A stretch of 64,000 nucleotides of DNA from Planctomycetaceae bacterium (GTDB taxonomy: Bacteria > Planctomycetota > Planctomycetia > Planctomycetales > Planctomycetaceae). The stretch lies in contig JAKFWA010000027.1 in the NCBI GenBank assembly GCA_021732995.1, positions 1-64,000 of the forward strand, read 5' to 3'. Under the pieces are notes generated by a model. The model made no database searches. It saw only the letters and a program-made list of their open reading frames with translations, and was not told the DNA's origin. This document shows positions 30,363 through 39,238 of the stretch, piece after piece; position 1 is the first letter of the stretch, and every line of letters begins with the position of its first letter. Position numbers and translations under genes: made by a program.

Positions 30363-33300
30363 TCAACGAATCGTGACGAAGTCGTTGTGATTCAAGAGCA
30401 CTCGCACGAGACTTGCCCTGCCGCGAGTACCGTTTGCGGACGGACTCACGTTCTCAGTCGGCTGTTCGATTGCTCGCACACAAAGCGCCAGCTCTTGCTC
30501 GGTCGGGCGTCTCGACAGAACGCGTTCAAAGACGGAGATCACGAACGAACTGGGCTCGTTTGAACTTGGAGCGTGTTCTTCTTCCGCAAGAACTGCAGCG
30601 GCCATTTGATGAACGAATTCGCTGTTGGTCAAAGCGAGTGCCTGTTGAGGAATCACGCTACGAGTGCGGCGGTAGCATTCGAGGGCATCGGGGGCATCAA
30701 AGAGTTCACCCATCGAACTCTTTCCACCGAGTTCCGGGAAGACCGCGTAGTACAGGCTGCGCCGGTGAGATGTCAGAGACTCGCCGTTTTCCAGTTCCTG
30801 GCCGCCCATGGTGCGGTCCAGTTTGGCAGCGACGTACAGCAGGCTATCGCGGACGACCTCGGCTTCCATTCGGCCTGCGTTCATGCGCCATAGGAACTTG
30901 TTCTCAGGATCGGCGTTCGCTTCTTGTGCTGCCGATCCGATAGACGAGATTCGACGATACGTCTCGCTCGTCACGAGCAGTCGATGCAGTTGCTTCATGC
31001 TCCAGCCGGATTCCATCAAGTCGACGGCCAGCCAGTCGAGCAATTCAGGATGCGTCGGTGCCGCGCCATTGCGACCAAAGTCGGAGACAGTGTTCACCAG
31101 TGGTGTATGGAAGTGGCGAGCCCAGATGTGATTCACCGCGACCCGCGCCGTAAGTGGGTTCTGACGACTGGTCATCCACTCCGCTAATGCCCGGCGACGA
31201 CCGGTGCTCGTTTGAGGATAGGTCGGCCCGAGCGGCGAATACGTTTCGGTCTTTGACGCATCCGCAATGGCCACCGTCGCTTTGCCGAGCGCCTCTTTGG
31301 CCGCGGCGAGCTGCTTGCCGGCAGCTTCGAGTTCCTTCGCACGATTCGCGTCTGTCGCGGGCTTCTGCTCTGCGCTCGCCTGCCCATACTCCGATGAAAG
31401 GACATCGGCGGTCGCCCTGCTCACGGCAGCTCCACGCTCAAGTTCGCTAGCCCGTCGCGCGAGATTCGTTCGAGCGTCCGCATGCGTTACTTCGAACTTG
31501 GCTTGATCAGCCGCAACGCGGGCTTCCAGGCTGGCTAATTCCGCTCGAGTTGCCACTAGAGTGGCTTCAGCAGCTTTCAGACGAAGCATTGGACGTTCAA
31601 TATTGTGACGTGCCACCTGCAATTTCTCGGCGACTTCCCGCAGTGACGCGTTGGCGGCGATTGAAGAAACGATCGATGTCGCCGGTGCAACGCTCAAGAA
31701 GCACGCCGTCCAACCATCGGAACCGACGACGTCACGGCCATCGGGATAGGCCGGTGCTTCGAAATCCACTTGCAGCAGCGGCTCTCCAGCGGCGTTCTGA
31801 AACCTGATTTCATCCAGCACCACCACGCTGCCCGTGCGGGCATCGAACGTGAGCGGCTTGTTTGCGTCACCTATGGGACTCCAACCGTTCAATGCCACAG
31901 GGAGGTTGTCGACCAGCAGTTTGTCGTCGCTGAGCGATCGCACGCTGAGCAAGCACCGATCTGCCTTCGGCTCAATCTTCAACGAGATCTGAAGCCGCTT
32001 CTGTCCACCTGCGAAGTCATAATTGCCAGCAGCGAACTCGGCGAAGGAGCCCGGCCGATACGACATTACGTGGCCGTTCTCGAAACCCACGTAGCCCGCC
32101 GTCAGCCCCTTGGCCGCGTCCTTAGCAAACTGAAAATTGAAATGCGTGTCAGTGAGTAACAACACCTGAAAAGTCAGTGTCGTTCCTTCGTCGAGAGCCT
32201 TTAGTCGCGGCACGCTGTTGAACAGGATGCGTCGGCCAGCGGAAGCATCGAGCTTCAGTGACTGCTGGCCTGCGAGAGCTCCCGGTTGGCCGCTTTGCAG
32301 AGCGGTCTGTCGCGCCGCCTCGTAGGCCGCTTCAGCTTGCGCCATCTGCTCTTTAAGTGCTGCGGGAACTTCTGTGGACTCGCTTCGGACGGCTGCGAGT
32401 TCCGTCTCGGCTTTCTTGATCGCCGCCTGCCTGTCTGCGAGCAGCGTCCCTTGCAATGCAGGTCGCAGGCCAGGGTACCAGGCGGCCACGGGTAGCGAGA
32501 CCGATTCGACACGCGCCGGGACTTCGGACAGAAAGACTGGCAGTCCAGGCGTCATCGACCCGCGCGACGCGACTCGGTTGCGTTCATCACCACCGGTGTA
32601 GAACCAGGTCGGCGCGGCCGGGTTCTTGTCAAAAATACGAACCGCACCCAGCCGCTGAATCTTGCGCAGCGAGCTGTAGTTGTATTCCTGATACGGCCCC
32701 GGATCGGCCTCGCCGGGCACTCGGTCCTGACGAATTCCGATAGGCTCAAAGAACGCCCGCAACTGGAAATAGTTATCCTGACTGATCGGGTCGTACTTGT
32801 GATCGTGGCAGTGGGCACAGTTGAACGTCAGGCCGAGAAACGCCTTGCCGGTATGCTCGACCGTGCTGCGCATCCAGTCGTTTGGATTCAGTGCGTACCA
32901 GTTGCGAATTAAGTAGCCCGTCGCGACGGTGGCCTCATCGTCGTCCGGGCAGATCTCGTCGGCAGCCAGCATCTCCTGCAGCATTCGGTCGTAGCCCTTG
33001 TCGGCGTTCAGCGATCGGACAATCCAGTCGCGCCAGCGCCAGATCTGGGGAGCGCTGTTCCAGACATCCGGCACATGCCGCCTTCCGTACCAGTCGCTGT
33101 AGCGCCAGATGTCCATCCAGTGCCGCCCCCAGCGTTCGCCGTAGCGGACGTCGTTGAGCAGGCGATCCACAACTGTCTCGAAAGACTGCGGCGAATCATC
33201 GGCGAGGAATGCGTGCAATTCATCGCGAGTGGGCGGCAGACCGATCAGGTCCAGATACACCCGCCGCAGGATGGTCGATTTGTCTGCTGCAGGTCGAGCT

Positions 33301-33824
33301 TTAAATCCCAGTTGCTGTTGCTTCGCGGAAATGAACGCATCGACGGGGTTCGCCGCCGAGGCCGCGGGGCCGCCCATCGGCAGCGGAGCCTTCACGGGCC
33401 TTTTGAACGCCCAATGCTCGCGAGGGTCCTGTTCGGGCTGTTCTCCTTCTGGCGAGGTTGCGCCGTGCTCAATCCAGGCCCGGATACTTTGAATCTGCTC
33501 GGCTGAAAGAGGTTTACCCTCAGGTGGCATTCGTAAAGATGGATCCTCGGACTGGATGCGTTCCAGCAGTCGGCTTGTCGAGAAGTTCCCGGCCACGACC
33601 GCCGGTCCGCTGTCTCCGCCTTGTCGTATGAGTTTTCCGGTATCCAATCGCAGGCCAGACTGCTGTTTGAGGGCTCCATGACACGCGAAACAACGTTCCT
33701 TTAACACGGGTTTAATGTCGCGCAGGTAATCAATCGGCCCGGCCGCCAGCACGGTGACCGGCAGGCAGATCATCCAGAACCCAGCCAACAGAGTACGAAG
33801 ATGCGGCATAGATCGTGCTTTCAT
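30363..33824 (-). CDS. Large secreted PSCyt1/DUF1549/DUF1553 protein
   Basis: The 1153-residue secreted protein has a signal peptide (LLAGFWMICLPVTVLAAG), then a PSCyt1 cytochrome-c-like segment with one heme-type motif (RCFACHG). The DUF1549 domain is at about residues 150-370 (RRVYLDLIGLPPTRDE, YGERWGRHWMDIWRYSD, FNCAHCHDHKYDP). A long insert at about residues 470-790 combines a possible beta-rich module with an Ala/Glu coiled coil. The C-terminal DUF1553 domain carries LAEWMTSRQNPLTARVAVNH and TSHRRSLYYAV. This is the usual partner of DUF1501 proteins and may be part of surface glycan or sulfated-polymer catabolism, but no catalytic assignment can be made. Alternative start: ATG 33809. Confidence 0.88.
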   Translation of the reverse strand: MKARSMPHLRTLLAGFWMICLPVTVLAAGPIDYLRDIKPVLKERCFACHGALKQQSGLRLDTGKLIRQGGDSGPAVVAGNFSTSRLLERIQSEDPSLRMPPEGKPLSAEQIQSIRAWIEHGATSPEGEQPEQDPREHWAFKRPVKAPLPMGGPAASAANPVDAFISAKQQQLGFKARPAADKSTILRRVYLDLIGLPPTRDELHAFLADDSPQSFETVVDRLLNDVRYGERWGRHWMDIWRYSDWYGRRHVPDVWNSAPQIWRWRDWIVRSLNADKGYDRMLQEMLAADEICPDDDEATVATGYLIRNWYALNPNDWMRSTVEHTGKAFLGLTFNCAHCHDHKYDPISQDNYFQLRAFFEPIGIRQDRVPGEADPGPYQEYNYSSLRKIQRLGAVRIFDKNPAAPTWFYTGGDERNRVASRGSMTPGLPVFLSEVPARVESVSLPVAAWYPGLRPALQGTLLADRQAAIKKAETELAAVRSESTEVPAALKEQMAQAEAAYEAARQTALQSGQPGALAGQQSLKLDASAGRRILFNSVPRLKALDEGTTLTFQVLLLTDTHFNFQFAKDAAKGLTAGYVGFENGHVMSYRPGSFAEFAAGNYDFAGGQKRLQISLKIEPKADRCLLSVRSLSDDKLLVDNLPVALNGWSPIGDANKPLTFDARTGSVVVLDEIRFQNAAGEPLLQVDFEAPAYPDGRDVVGSDGWTACFLSVAPATSIVSSIAANASLREVAEKLQVARHNIERPMLRLKAAEATLVATRAELASLEARVAADQAKFEVTHADARTNLARRASELERGAAVSRATADVLSSEYGQASAEQKPATDANRAKELEAAGKQLAAAKEALGKATVAIADASKTETYSPLGPTYPQTSTGRRRALAEWMTSRQNPLTARVAVNHIWARHFHTPLVNTVSDFGRNGAAPTHPELLDWLAVDLMESGWSMKQLHRLLVTSETYRRISSIGSAAQEANADPENKFLWRMNAGRMEAEVVRDSLLYVAAKLDRTMGGQELENGESLTSHRRSLYYAVFPELGGKSSMGELFDAPDALECYRRTRSVIPQQALALTNSEFVHQMAAAVLAEEEHAPSSNEPSSFVISVFERVLSRRPTEQELALCVRAIEQPTENVSPSANGTRGRASLVRVLLNHNDFVTIR

Positions 33825-33974
33825 CGCATGCCGAAGGATGAGGGGGATCGGTACAAGCGGTACGATCCGTGCTCATCTCCCGACGAAAACGCAGCCTCAA
33901 TGCAGATCGCCAACTATGTTTTGATACCGCCAACATCATTGAGATGCGAACCTCAATCGCAATAAGGAGCTTAG

Positions 33975-34409
33975 ATGCGTGGTAGATCCCGGGTTGCTGC
34001 ACTCCTGATAACCGCAACCAGCTTGCTGGCCAGCGGCGGGTGTGGAGGTCCGTCTGGTCCTAAACGCGTGCAAGTTTCGGGAGAGATTCAGGTCGAGACG
34101 GAGTCTATGCCGGCGGGCGTGATCCGATTCCTGCCGGGTGATGGCAATAAGGGCTCAGCAGCTAACACCCTGGTGAAGGACGGGCGTTACAGTTTCACCA
34201 CGACGGACGGGCCACAGCCGGGTTTGTACCGCGTACAGATTGCCAGAACGTTACCCGCAGATGGCAAGTTTACTGCAGGCTCGAACACTGGGTCGGCACC
34301 GGCGCCTCGGGTCGAGTGGTTAGTGATGGTTCAGGTGCCCGATGAAACATCGTTTAAGCGAGATTTTCGACTGTCCGCGAAGGACCCGGACATCGTGACG
34401 TTGGAATAA
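33975..34409 (+). CDS. Small lipoprotein, carboxypeptidase-regulatory-like fold
   Basis: The 144-residue protein starts at ATG 33975 with AAGGAG 9 bases upstream. Its lipobox is ASGGCGG with Cys near residue 23. The remainder resembles a short carboxypeptidase-regulatory-like beta domain (VQVSGEIQVETESMPAGVIR, YSFTTTDGPQPGLYRVQIAR). Such small lipoproteins commonly precede DUF1559 proteins in planctomycetes, as here (12-base gap). The two probably act together at the cell surface. Confidence 0.85.
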   Translation: MRGRSRVAALLITATSLLASGGCGGPSGPKRVQVSGEIQVETESMPAGVIRFLPGDGNKGSAANTLVKDGRYSFTTTDGPQPGLYRVQIARTLPADGKFTAGSNTGSAPAPRVEWLVMVQVPDETSFKRDFRLSAKDPDIVTLE

Positions 34410-34420
34410 GGAATAGCGGA

Positions 34421-35344
34421 ATGCCCCTGCGTAAGGGCCATCGAGGATTCACTCTGATCGAGCTGCTGGTCGTAATTGCGATCATTGCGGTGCTGGTCGC
34501 TCTTTTATTGCCCGCTGTGCAGCAGGCCCGCGAAGCCGCGCGCCGTTCGCAATGCCAGAATCAGTTGAAGCAGATGGGAATCGCACTCAACAGCTATCAC
34601 GAATCACTCAAGTGCCTGCCGCCTGGCAGCCTGCGGACGGCGGGAACCGGAAACGCCTGGGGGTTTTCACTTTTCTTGCTGCCGTACCTGGAGCGAACCG
34701 CCGCTTACGAGACCGTGAACTTCAACACGACTCAAACCTGCTGCACGTGGATCAAAGCGATGCAGGCGATGACGCCGAAGTCCCCCGAGCCGCAGTCGAT
34801 GCCGATGCCCTTCTATTACTGCCCGTCAGATCCGAACAGCAATCGCTCGCTGATGAGCGGACCAACCGGTCCGAGTCCCGGTTCTGGAGATTGTGGTCTG
34901 CTCTATCCCGGAAACTATCTCGGAAGCAGCGGGACGATTGGCCTGTCGACCATGTCTGCCTGCTTCTCAACCGGTTCTGGGACGCTGAACGGCAACGGGG
35001 TGCTCTACACCGACAGCCGGGTACGAATCTCTGACATTACCGACGGCACTTCAAACACCTTTGCCGTCGGCGAACGAGGGCTGCCTCAAGATCTTGGCTG
35101 GGGCTGGATCCTGTGCGGCGGCACTGAATGCGAGCAGTATCTCAGCGCGAAAACCGGCATTATCAATCCAGTGAGCATGACTGGCACGGATCTCAACGTC
35201 ATGAGCTTCTGGAGTTGGCATCCCGGCGGCGCCTACTTCCTCTTCGCGGATGGCAGCGTCCACTTCATAAGCCAGAGCATCTCTTTCCAGACGTACCAGG
35301 CGCTGTCGACCCGCAACGGCGAGGAAGTCATCGGCGAGTACTAG
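34421..35344 (+). CDS. DUF1559 pseudopilin-like protein
   Basis: DUF1559 proteins carry a prepilin-type N terminus and are greatly expanded in planctomycetes. The 307 residues begin with GFTLIELLVVIAIIAVLVAL, the prepilin peptidase site plus pilin helix, with the conserved Glu at position +5. AREAARRSQCQNQLKQMGIA and YHESLKCLPPGS follow. The C terminus has the H-x9-DG element SWHPGGAYFLFADGSVHFI. It is separated from the upstream lipoprotein by 11 bases and preceded by AAGGAAT. A role in a type-II-secretion-like or pilus-like structure is inferred. Confidence 0.93.
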   Translation: MPLRKGHRGFTLIELLVVIAIIAVLVALLLPAVQQAREAARRSQCQNQLKQMGIALNSYHESLKCLPPGSLRTAGTGNAWGFSLFLLPYLERTAAYETVNFNTTQTCCTWIKAMQAMTPKSPEPQSMPMPFYYCPSDPNSNRSLMSGPTGPSPGSGDCGLLYPGNYLGSSGTIGLSTMSACFSTGSGTLNGNGVLYTDSRVRISDITDGTSNTFAVGERGLPQDLGWGWILCGGTECEQYLSAKTGIINPVSMTGTDLNVMSFWSWHPGGAYFLFADGSVHFISQSISFQTYQALSTRNGEEVIGEY

Positions 35345-35352
35345 GCTGCCCC

Positions 35353-36468
35353 TTACTCCGTTACCCACACATCGCTGGTGTGGACGATGCGGTGATCCAG
35401 GCCGTGCTCGTAGGGTTCGCTGGCGAAGGTTGGAGCGCTGCCAGTGAATTCCAGATCGCTGATCAAACGACCGTCTTCGTCGCGACCTTTCAAGTGTGAG
35501 ACGAAGATGTCGTGGAACAGGTACTGGTTGTTTTCATCGAGCCCGTAAGCTTCGGTCACCTTGGCGATCTTCCGCGAACCATCTTCCGTGTGACGTACCA
35601 GTTGCACGATGATGTTGATGGCCGACGCGACTTGAGCCCGCGCGACATAGACGGGCAAGGCGACGTCAGACATCAGCGAGAGTGTTTCAAGTCTCACGAG
35701 AGCGTCGCGCGGCGACGTCGCATGCACCGTCGTCATGCTGCCCGAGTGGCCGCTGATCATGGACTGCACCATGTCGAGCGCTTCACCGCCGCGCACTTCG
35801 CCGACGATGATGCGATCAGGACGCATACGCAGGGACGCCTTGAAAAGATCTCGGATCGTCACCTGCCCGCGCCCCCAGCGGTCGGCCTGCTGAGCTTCCA
35901 GGTACAGGCAGTGTTGCTGGTTGAGCTTCAGCTCCGAGCTGTCTTCAATCACGACGATGCGTTCTTCTTCGGGAACGGCCGTCGAAACGGCGTTCAGCAT
36001 TGTCGTCTTGCCCGTGCCGGTACCGCCCGCGACGACAATGTTTTTCCGCAGGACTACGCACAGGTCGATGAATTCACGCACCTGCTCCGACAGGCTGCCC
36101 AGCCGCACGAAGTCCTGCAGGCTGAAGATATCCCGCTTGAATTTGCGAATCGTCAGATAGGTGCCGCTGCGGGCACTCGGCGGAATGACGGCGTGCACAC
36201 GCGAGCCATCCGGCAGGCGTGCATCGAGTACTGGCCGATCTCGATCGATTTCGCGTCCGACGTATTGAGCCACATTGTGAATCGCCGACAGCAGTGAGTC
36301 CGCCGTCGGAAACTTTGCATCCGTCTCGTAAAGGCGACCACCGCGTTCGATGTAAACCTTCTCAAAGCCGTTGACCATGACTTCGGTCACGGACGGGTCT
36401 TCAAGGAATTCGCGGATCGGTCCCAGGAAGTAGCCCAGCGTGGCAGCAAACACAGTCTCGCGGGACAT
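35353..36468 (-). CDS. cpaF: CpaF/TadA-type secretion ATPase
   Basis: Hexameric ATPase that drives Tad pilus or type II/IV-like assembly. The 371 residues contain Walker A VVAGGTGTGKTTMLN, the Walker B region RIIVGEVRGGEALDM and the His box GHSGSMTTVHATSPRDAL. The N-terminal half has the usual EFLEDPSVTEVMVNGFEKVY. A strong AGGTGAGG precedes ATG 36468; the upstream GTG at 36477 is less likely. No tad/cpa partners are in the window; the converging DUF1559 gene ends 8 bases away. It could be an orphan motor for the pseudopilin system. Confidence 0.88.
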   Translation of the reverse strand: MSRETVFAATLGYFLGPIREFLEDPSVTEVMVNGFEKVYIERGGRLYETDAKFPTADSLLSAIHNVAQYVGREIDRDRPVLDARLPDGSRVHAVIPPSARSGTYLTIRKFKRDIFSLQDFVRLGSLSEQVREFIDLCVVLRKNIVVAGGTGTGKTTMLNAVSTAVPEEERIVVIEDSSELKLNQQHCLYLEAQQADRWGRGQVTIRDLFKASLRMRPDRIIVGEVRGGEALDMVQSMISGHSGSMTTVHATSPRDALVRLETLSLMSDVALPVYVARAQVASAINIIVQLVRHTEDGSRKIAKVTEAYGLDENNQYLFHDIFVSHLKGRDEDGRLISDLEFTGSAPTFASEPYEHGLDHRIVHTSDVWVTE

Positions 36469-36514
36469 GCGCCTCACCTATCGCGGCTGTGCCGCTTATG
36501 TCGCAACTACGCAA

Positions 36515-38992
36515 CTATCTGACGTACAGAAACTCGTTCGACGTCAGCACAACATGACAGACCGCGCGCCACGCAGCCAGCCGTTTTGCGGCGGCATCGG
36601 CACTTTCAGCGTTGGATGCCACCTGCCGATCCACGAATGCCAGCAAACGAGCTGTTTCCATCTCCGTCGCCGGTCGACCATAAGCCGCTTCGTAGAGCCG
36701 ATCCAATCGCCCGGCATCGTCACCCTCGGTGGCCAGCAGCTGTTTTGCCAGATTCGCAGCAGCGTCCTGAACCAGATCGCTATTCATCAGGAACAAGGCC
36801 TGCGGAGCGACCGTCGACGAATTGCGGTCACCATTGGAAACGGTGCTGTCGGTCGCATCGAACAGTTGAAACACATCGTAGAGGTTGTTGCGGACAACTG
36901 GCAGGTAAACCGTTCGACGCAGCGAATCGTACTTGGTGAGATCCTTCGACGTGTGGTCGAAGAAGAACTCGCGGTTCTTCACGTGCAGCAGCGAACCGCC
37001 CATCGTGCGATCCAGTAAGCCCGCGACGGCGAGCACGCTATCTCGCAAGGTTTCCGCATCCATGCGACGCAACGGGAACCGCGACAGCCAGACGTTTTCC
37101 GGATCAGCGGATGGTTGGTTGGCAGATGGCAGGTCACTCGCTTGCTGGTACACGGCCGACAGCAGGACGAGTCGATGCAGTTGCTTGAACGACCAACCCG
37201 ATCGCACAAATTCATCCGCCAGCCAATCCAGCAGTTCGGGATGCGTCGGAGCCTCGCCGAGCTTGCCGAAGTTGTCCGGCGATCGCACCAGACCTTGTCC
37301 AAAGTGCCAACGCCAGACTCGATTCACGATGACACGCGACGTCAGCGGATTACGCGGGTTCGTCAACCACTTCGCCAACTCCAGGCGACCACTGCGGTCG
37401 GCAGGTAACTGCGGATTATCCAGCGGTGCGAATACTTCCGGCATCCGCCGCGGCGAAACATCGCCCAGCGTCAGGTGCGAACCGCGCAGATGAATCGCCA
37501 AATCCGAAACCTTGCCTTCGCTGGCACCCATCGCCGTTGGAATCAGCGTCGCGCCGTCTGCCTCCAGCTTCTTCAATTGCTCGCGAGCGGCAACCAGAGG
37601 TTTCTTTACGTCCTCGGACAATTGCTTCTCAAAGTCTGCGGGGACTTTGGTGTCTGCCGGCTTGTCAGCCAGCCACTTGGTTTTCGCCTGAGCTATGAGT
37701 TCATCAACGGCCGCCTTCTGCTGAGCGATCTTCGCGTCCTGTTCCCGTTTCGCGGTCAGGTCCCTATCGGTCGGGATAGAATTCTCCTGCCACTTCGCAA
37801 TCTTCTTGAAGTGCTCCATTGTGCGGGTGCTTTTGAAGATACCCGCCAGTGCGTAGTAGTCGGCAGCCGTCACCGGATCGAACTTGTGATCGTGGCAGCG
37901 GGCACAACCGAACGTCATGCCCAGCGCCGCTCGTCCCAGCGTGTCGAGCTGCTCGTCGATGATGTCCATTTCCATCTTGGTCTCATCGACTTCCGCCAGC
38001 ACCTTCGGACCAATCGACAGAAAGCCGGTCGCCACGAGTTGCTCATTGCGAGCATGGCGTCCTTCGTCGGTGGATTCATCAAACGGCAGCAGGTCTCCAG
38101 CCACCTGCATGATCAGGAAGCGGTCGTACGGAACATCTCGATTGAACGCGCTGATCACCCAGTCTCGGTACCGCCATGCATTGCCGTGCGCAATGTTCTC
38201 ATCCAGACCGTTCGAGTCTGCATAACGCGCCACATCGAGCCAGTGTCGGCCCCAGCGTTCGCCGTAGTGCGGAGACTCCAGCAGTCGATCGATCGCCTTC
38301 AGCCACGCTTGAGGCGATTCATCGGCGAGGAACGTCGACATCTCCGCTTCCGTCGGCGGCAGGCCGGTGAGATCCAGGGCCGCACGACGCAGCAACGTCC
38401 GTTTGTCAGCTTGAGGAGCCGGGTTCAAACCGTGCTCTTCCATCTTTGCCAACGCGAACCGATCGATATCGGTACGCGACCATGATTCGTTTTTCACCGT
38501 CGGCGGAACCGGCCTCTGCACGGGCTGGTACGACCAAAACTTGCGCCCCTCAACGAAGTCGATCTTGCCCTTGCGCGGCGTGATCGTGCCCTTCATGGTC
38601 AGCATGTCAGGGTGCGGAGCCCCCATTTCGATCCAGCGTTTCAGATCCGCGATCTCGGCATCCGACAGTTTTTTGTCGGGCGGCATCTTCAGTTCGGGAT
38701 CCCGATATCCCACGGCCGTCAGCAGCAGGCTTTTCGACGGCTGCTTCGGCACGATCGACGGCCCCGCGTTGCCTCCCTCCAGCAGCCCGCCCAGCGAATC
38801 GATGCGCAGATTGTTCTCCTGCGTGTCGGCCCCGTGACATTCGCCGCATTTTTCGATCAGCAGAGGCCGAATGCGACTCTCGAAAAACTTGAGGTCCGCT
38901 TCGGACGGCTTCGGCAATTCTTCCGCCGCCGGCAGCGAAACAGACGTTCCCATCAGGATGGCAGTGAGCATCAGCACCGGTGTCAGTTTCAT
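36515..38992 (-). CDS. Secreted PSCyt1/DUF1549/DUF1553 protein
   Basis: The 825-residue protein has a signal peptide (LTAILMGTSVSLPAAEE), PSCyt1 with heme-type CGECHGAD near residue 49, and PDKKLSDAEIADLKRWIEMG. A DUF1549 domain follows (LRRAALDLTGLPPTEAE, YGERWGRHWLDVARYADSNG, FGCARCHDHKFDP). A coiled-coil Lys/Asp region lies at about residues 420-480. The DUF1553 end has LAKWLTNPRNPLTSRVIVNR and FPLRRMDAETLRDSVLAVAG. It is shorter than the 1153-residue relative at 30363 because the large central insert is absent. No DUF1501 partner is immediately downstream. It diverges from the AroD/AroE-like gene. Confidence 0.9.
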   Translation of the reverse strand: MKLTPVLMLTAILMGTSVSLPAAEELPKPSEADLKFFESRIRPLLIEKCGECHGADTQENNLRIDSLGGLLEGGNAGPSIVPKQPSKSLLLTAVGYRDPELKMPPDKKLSDAEIADLKRWIEMGAPHPDMLTMKGTITPRKGKIDFVEGRKFWSYQPVQRPVPPTVKNESWSRTDIDRFALAKMEEHGLNPAPQADKRTLLRRAALDLTGLPPTEAEMSTFLADESPQAWLKAIDRLLESPHYGERWGRHWLDVARYADSNGLDENIAHGNAWRYRDWVISAFNRDVPYDRFLIMQVAGDLLPFDESTDEGRHARNEQLVATGFLSIGPKVLAEVDETKMEMDIIDEQLDTLGRAALGMTFGCARCHDHKFDPVTAADYYALAGIFKSTRTMEHFKKIAKWQENSIPTDRDLTAKREQDAKIAQQKAAVDELIAQAKTKWLADKPADTKVPADFEKQLSEDVKKPLVAAREQLKKLEADGATLIPTAMGASEGKVSDLAIHLRGSHLTLGDVSPRRMPEVFAPLDNPQLPADRSGRLELAKWLTNPRNPLTSRVIVNRVWRWHFGQGLVRSPDNFGKLGEAPTHPELLDWLADEFVRSGWSFKQLHRLVLLSAVYQQASDLPSANQPSADPENVWLSRFPLRRMDAETLRDSVLAVAGLLDRTMGGSLLHVKNREFFFDHTSKDLTKYDSLRRTVYLPVVRNNLYDVFQLFDATDSTVSNGDRNSSTVAPQALFLMNSDLVQDAAANLAKQLLATEGDDAGRLDRLYEAAYGRPATEMETARLLAFVDRQVASNAESADAAAKRLAAWRAVCHVVLTSNEFLYVR

Positions 38993-39238
38993 CTTTTCAC
39001 GCCTCTAGCCGCGATGGCAGAACAACGCCGAATACTTCGTAGTCAAACCGCGCGGCGGCTTCAAAGCAATGTGTTTTGACTTTTCCGGAATCGTGGGCAC
39101 TGCCAGTCTGTCACATTTCTGCGTGATCACACACTTGCATCTGCCGAGCGGTTGTTAAATTTCCACTGCCAGTCATCAGTCGTGCTGGATGCTTCGAGTT
39201 CGTGTTCTCTCAAACGTCGCGTACTTCAGGACCGCACC

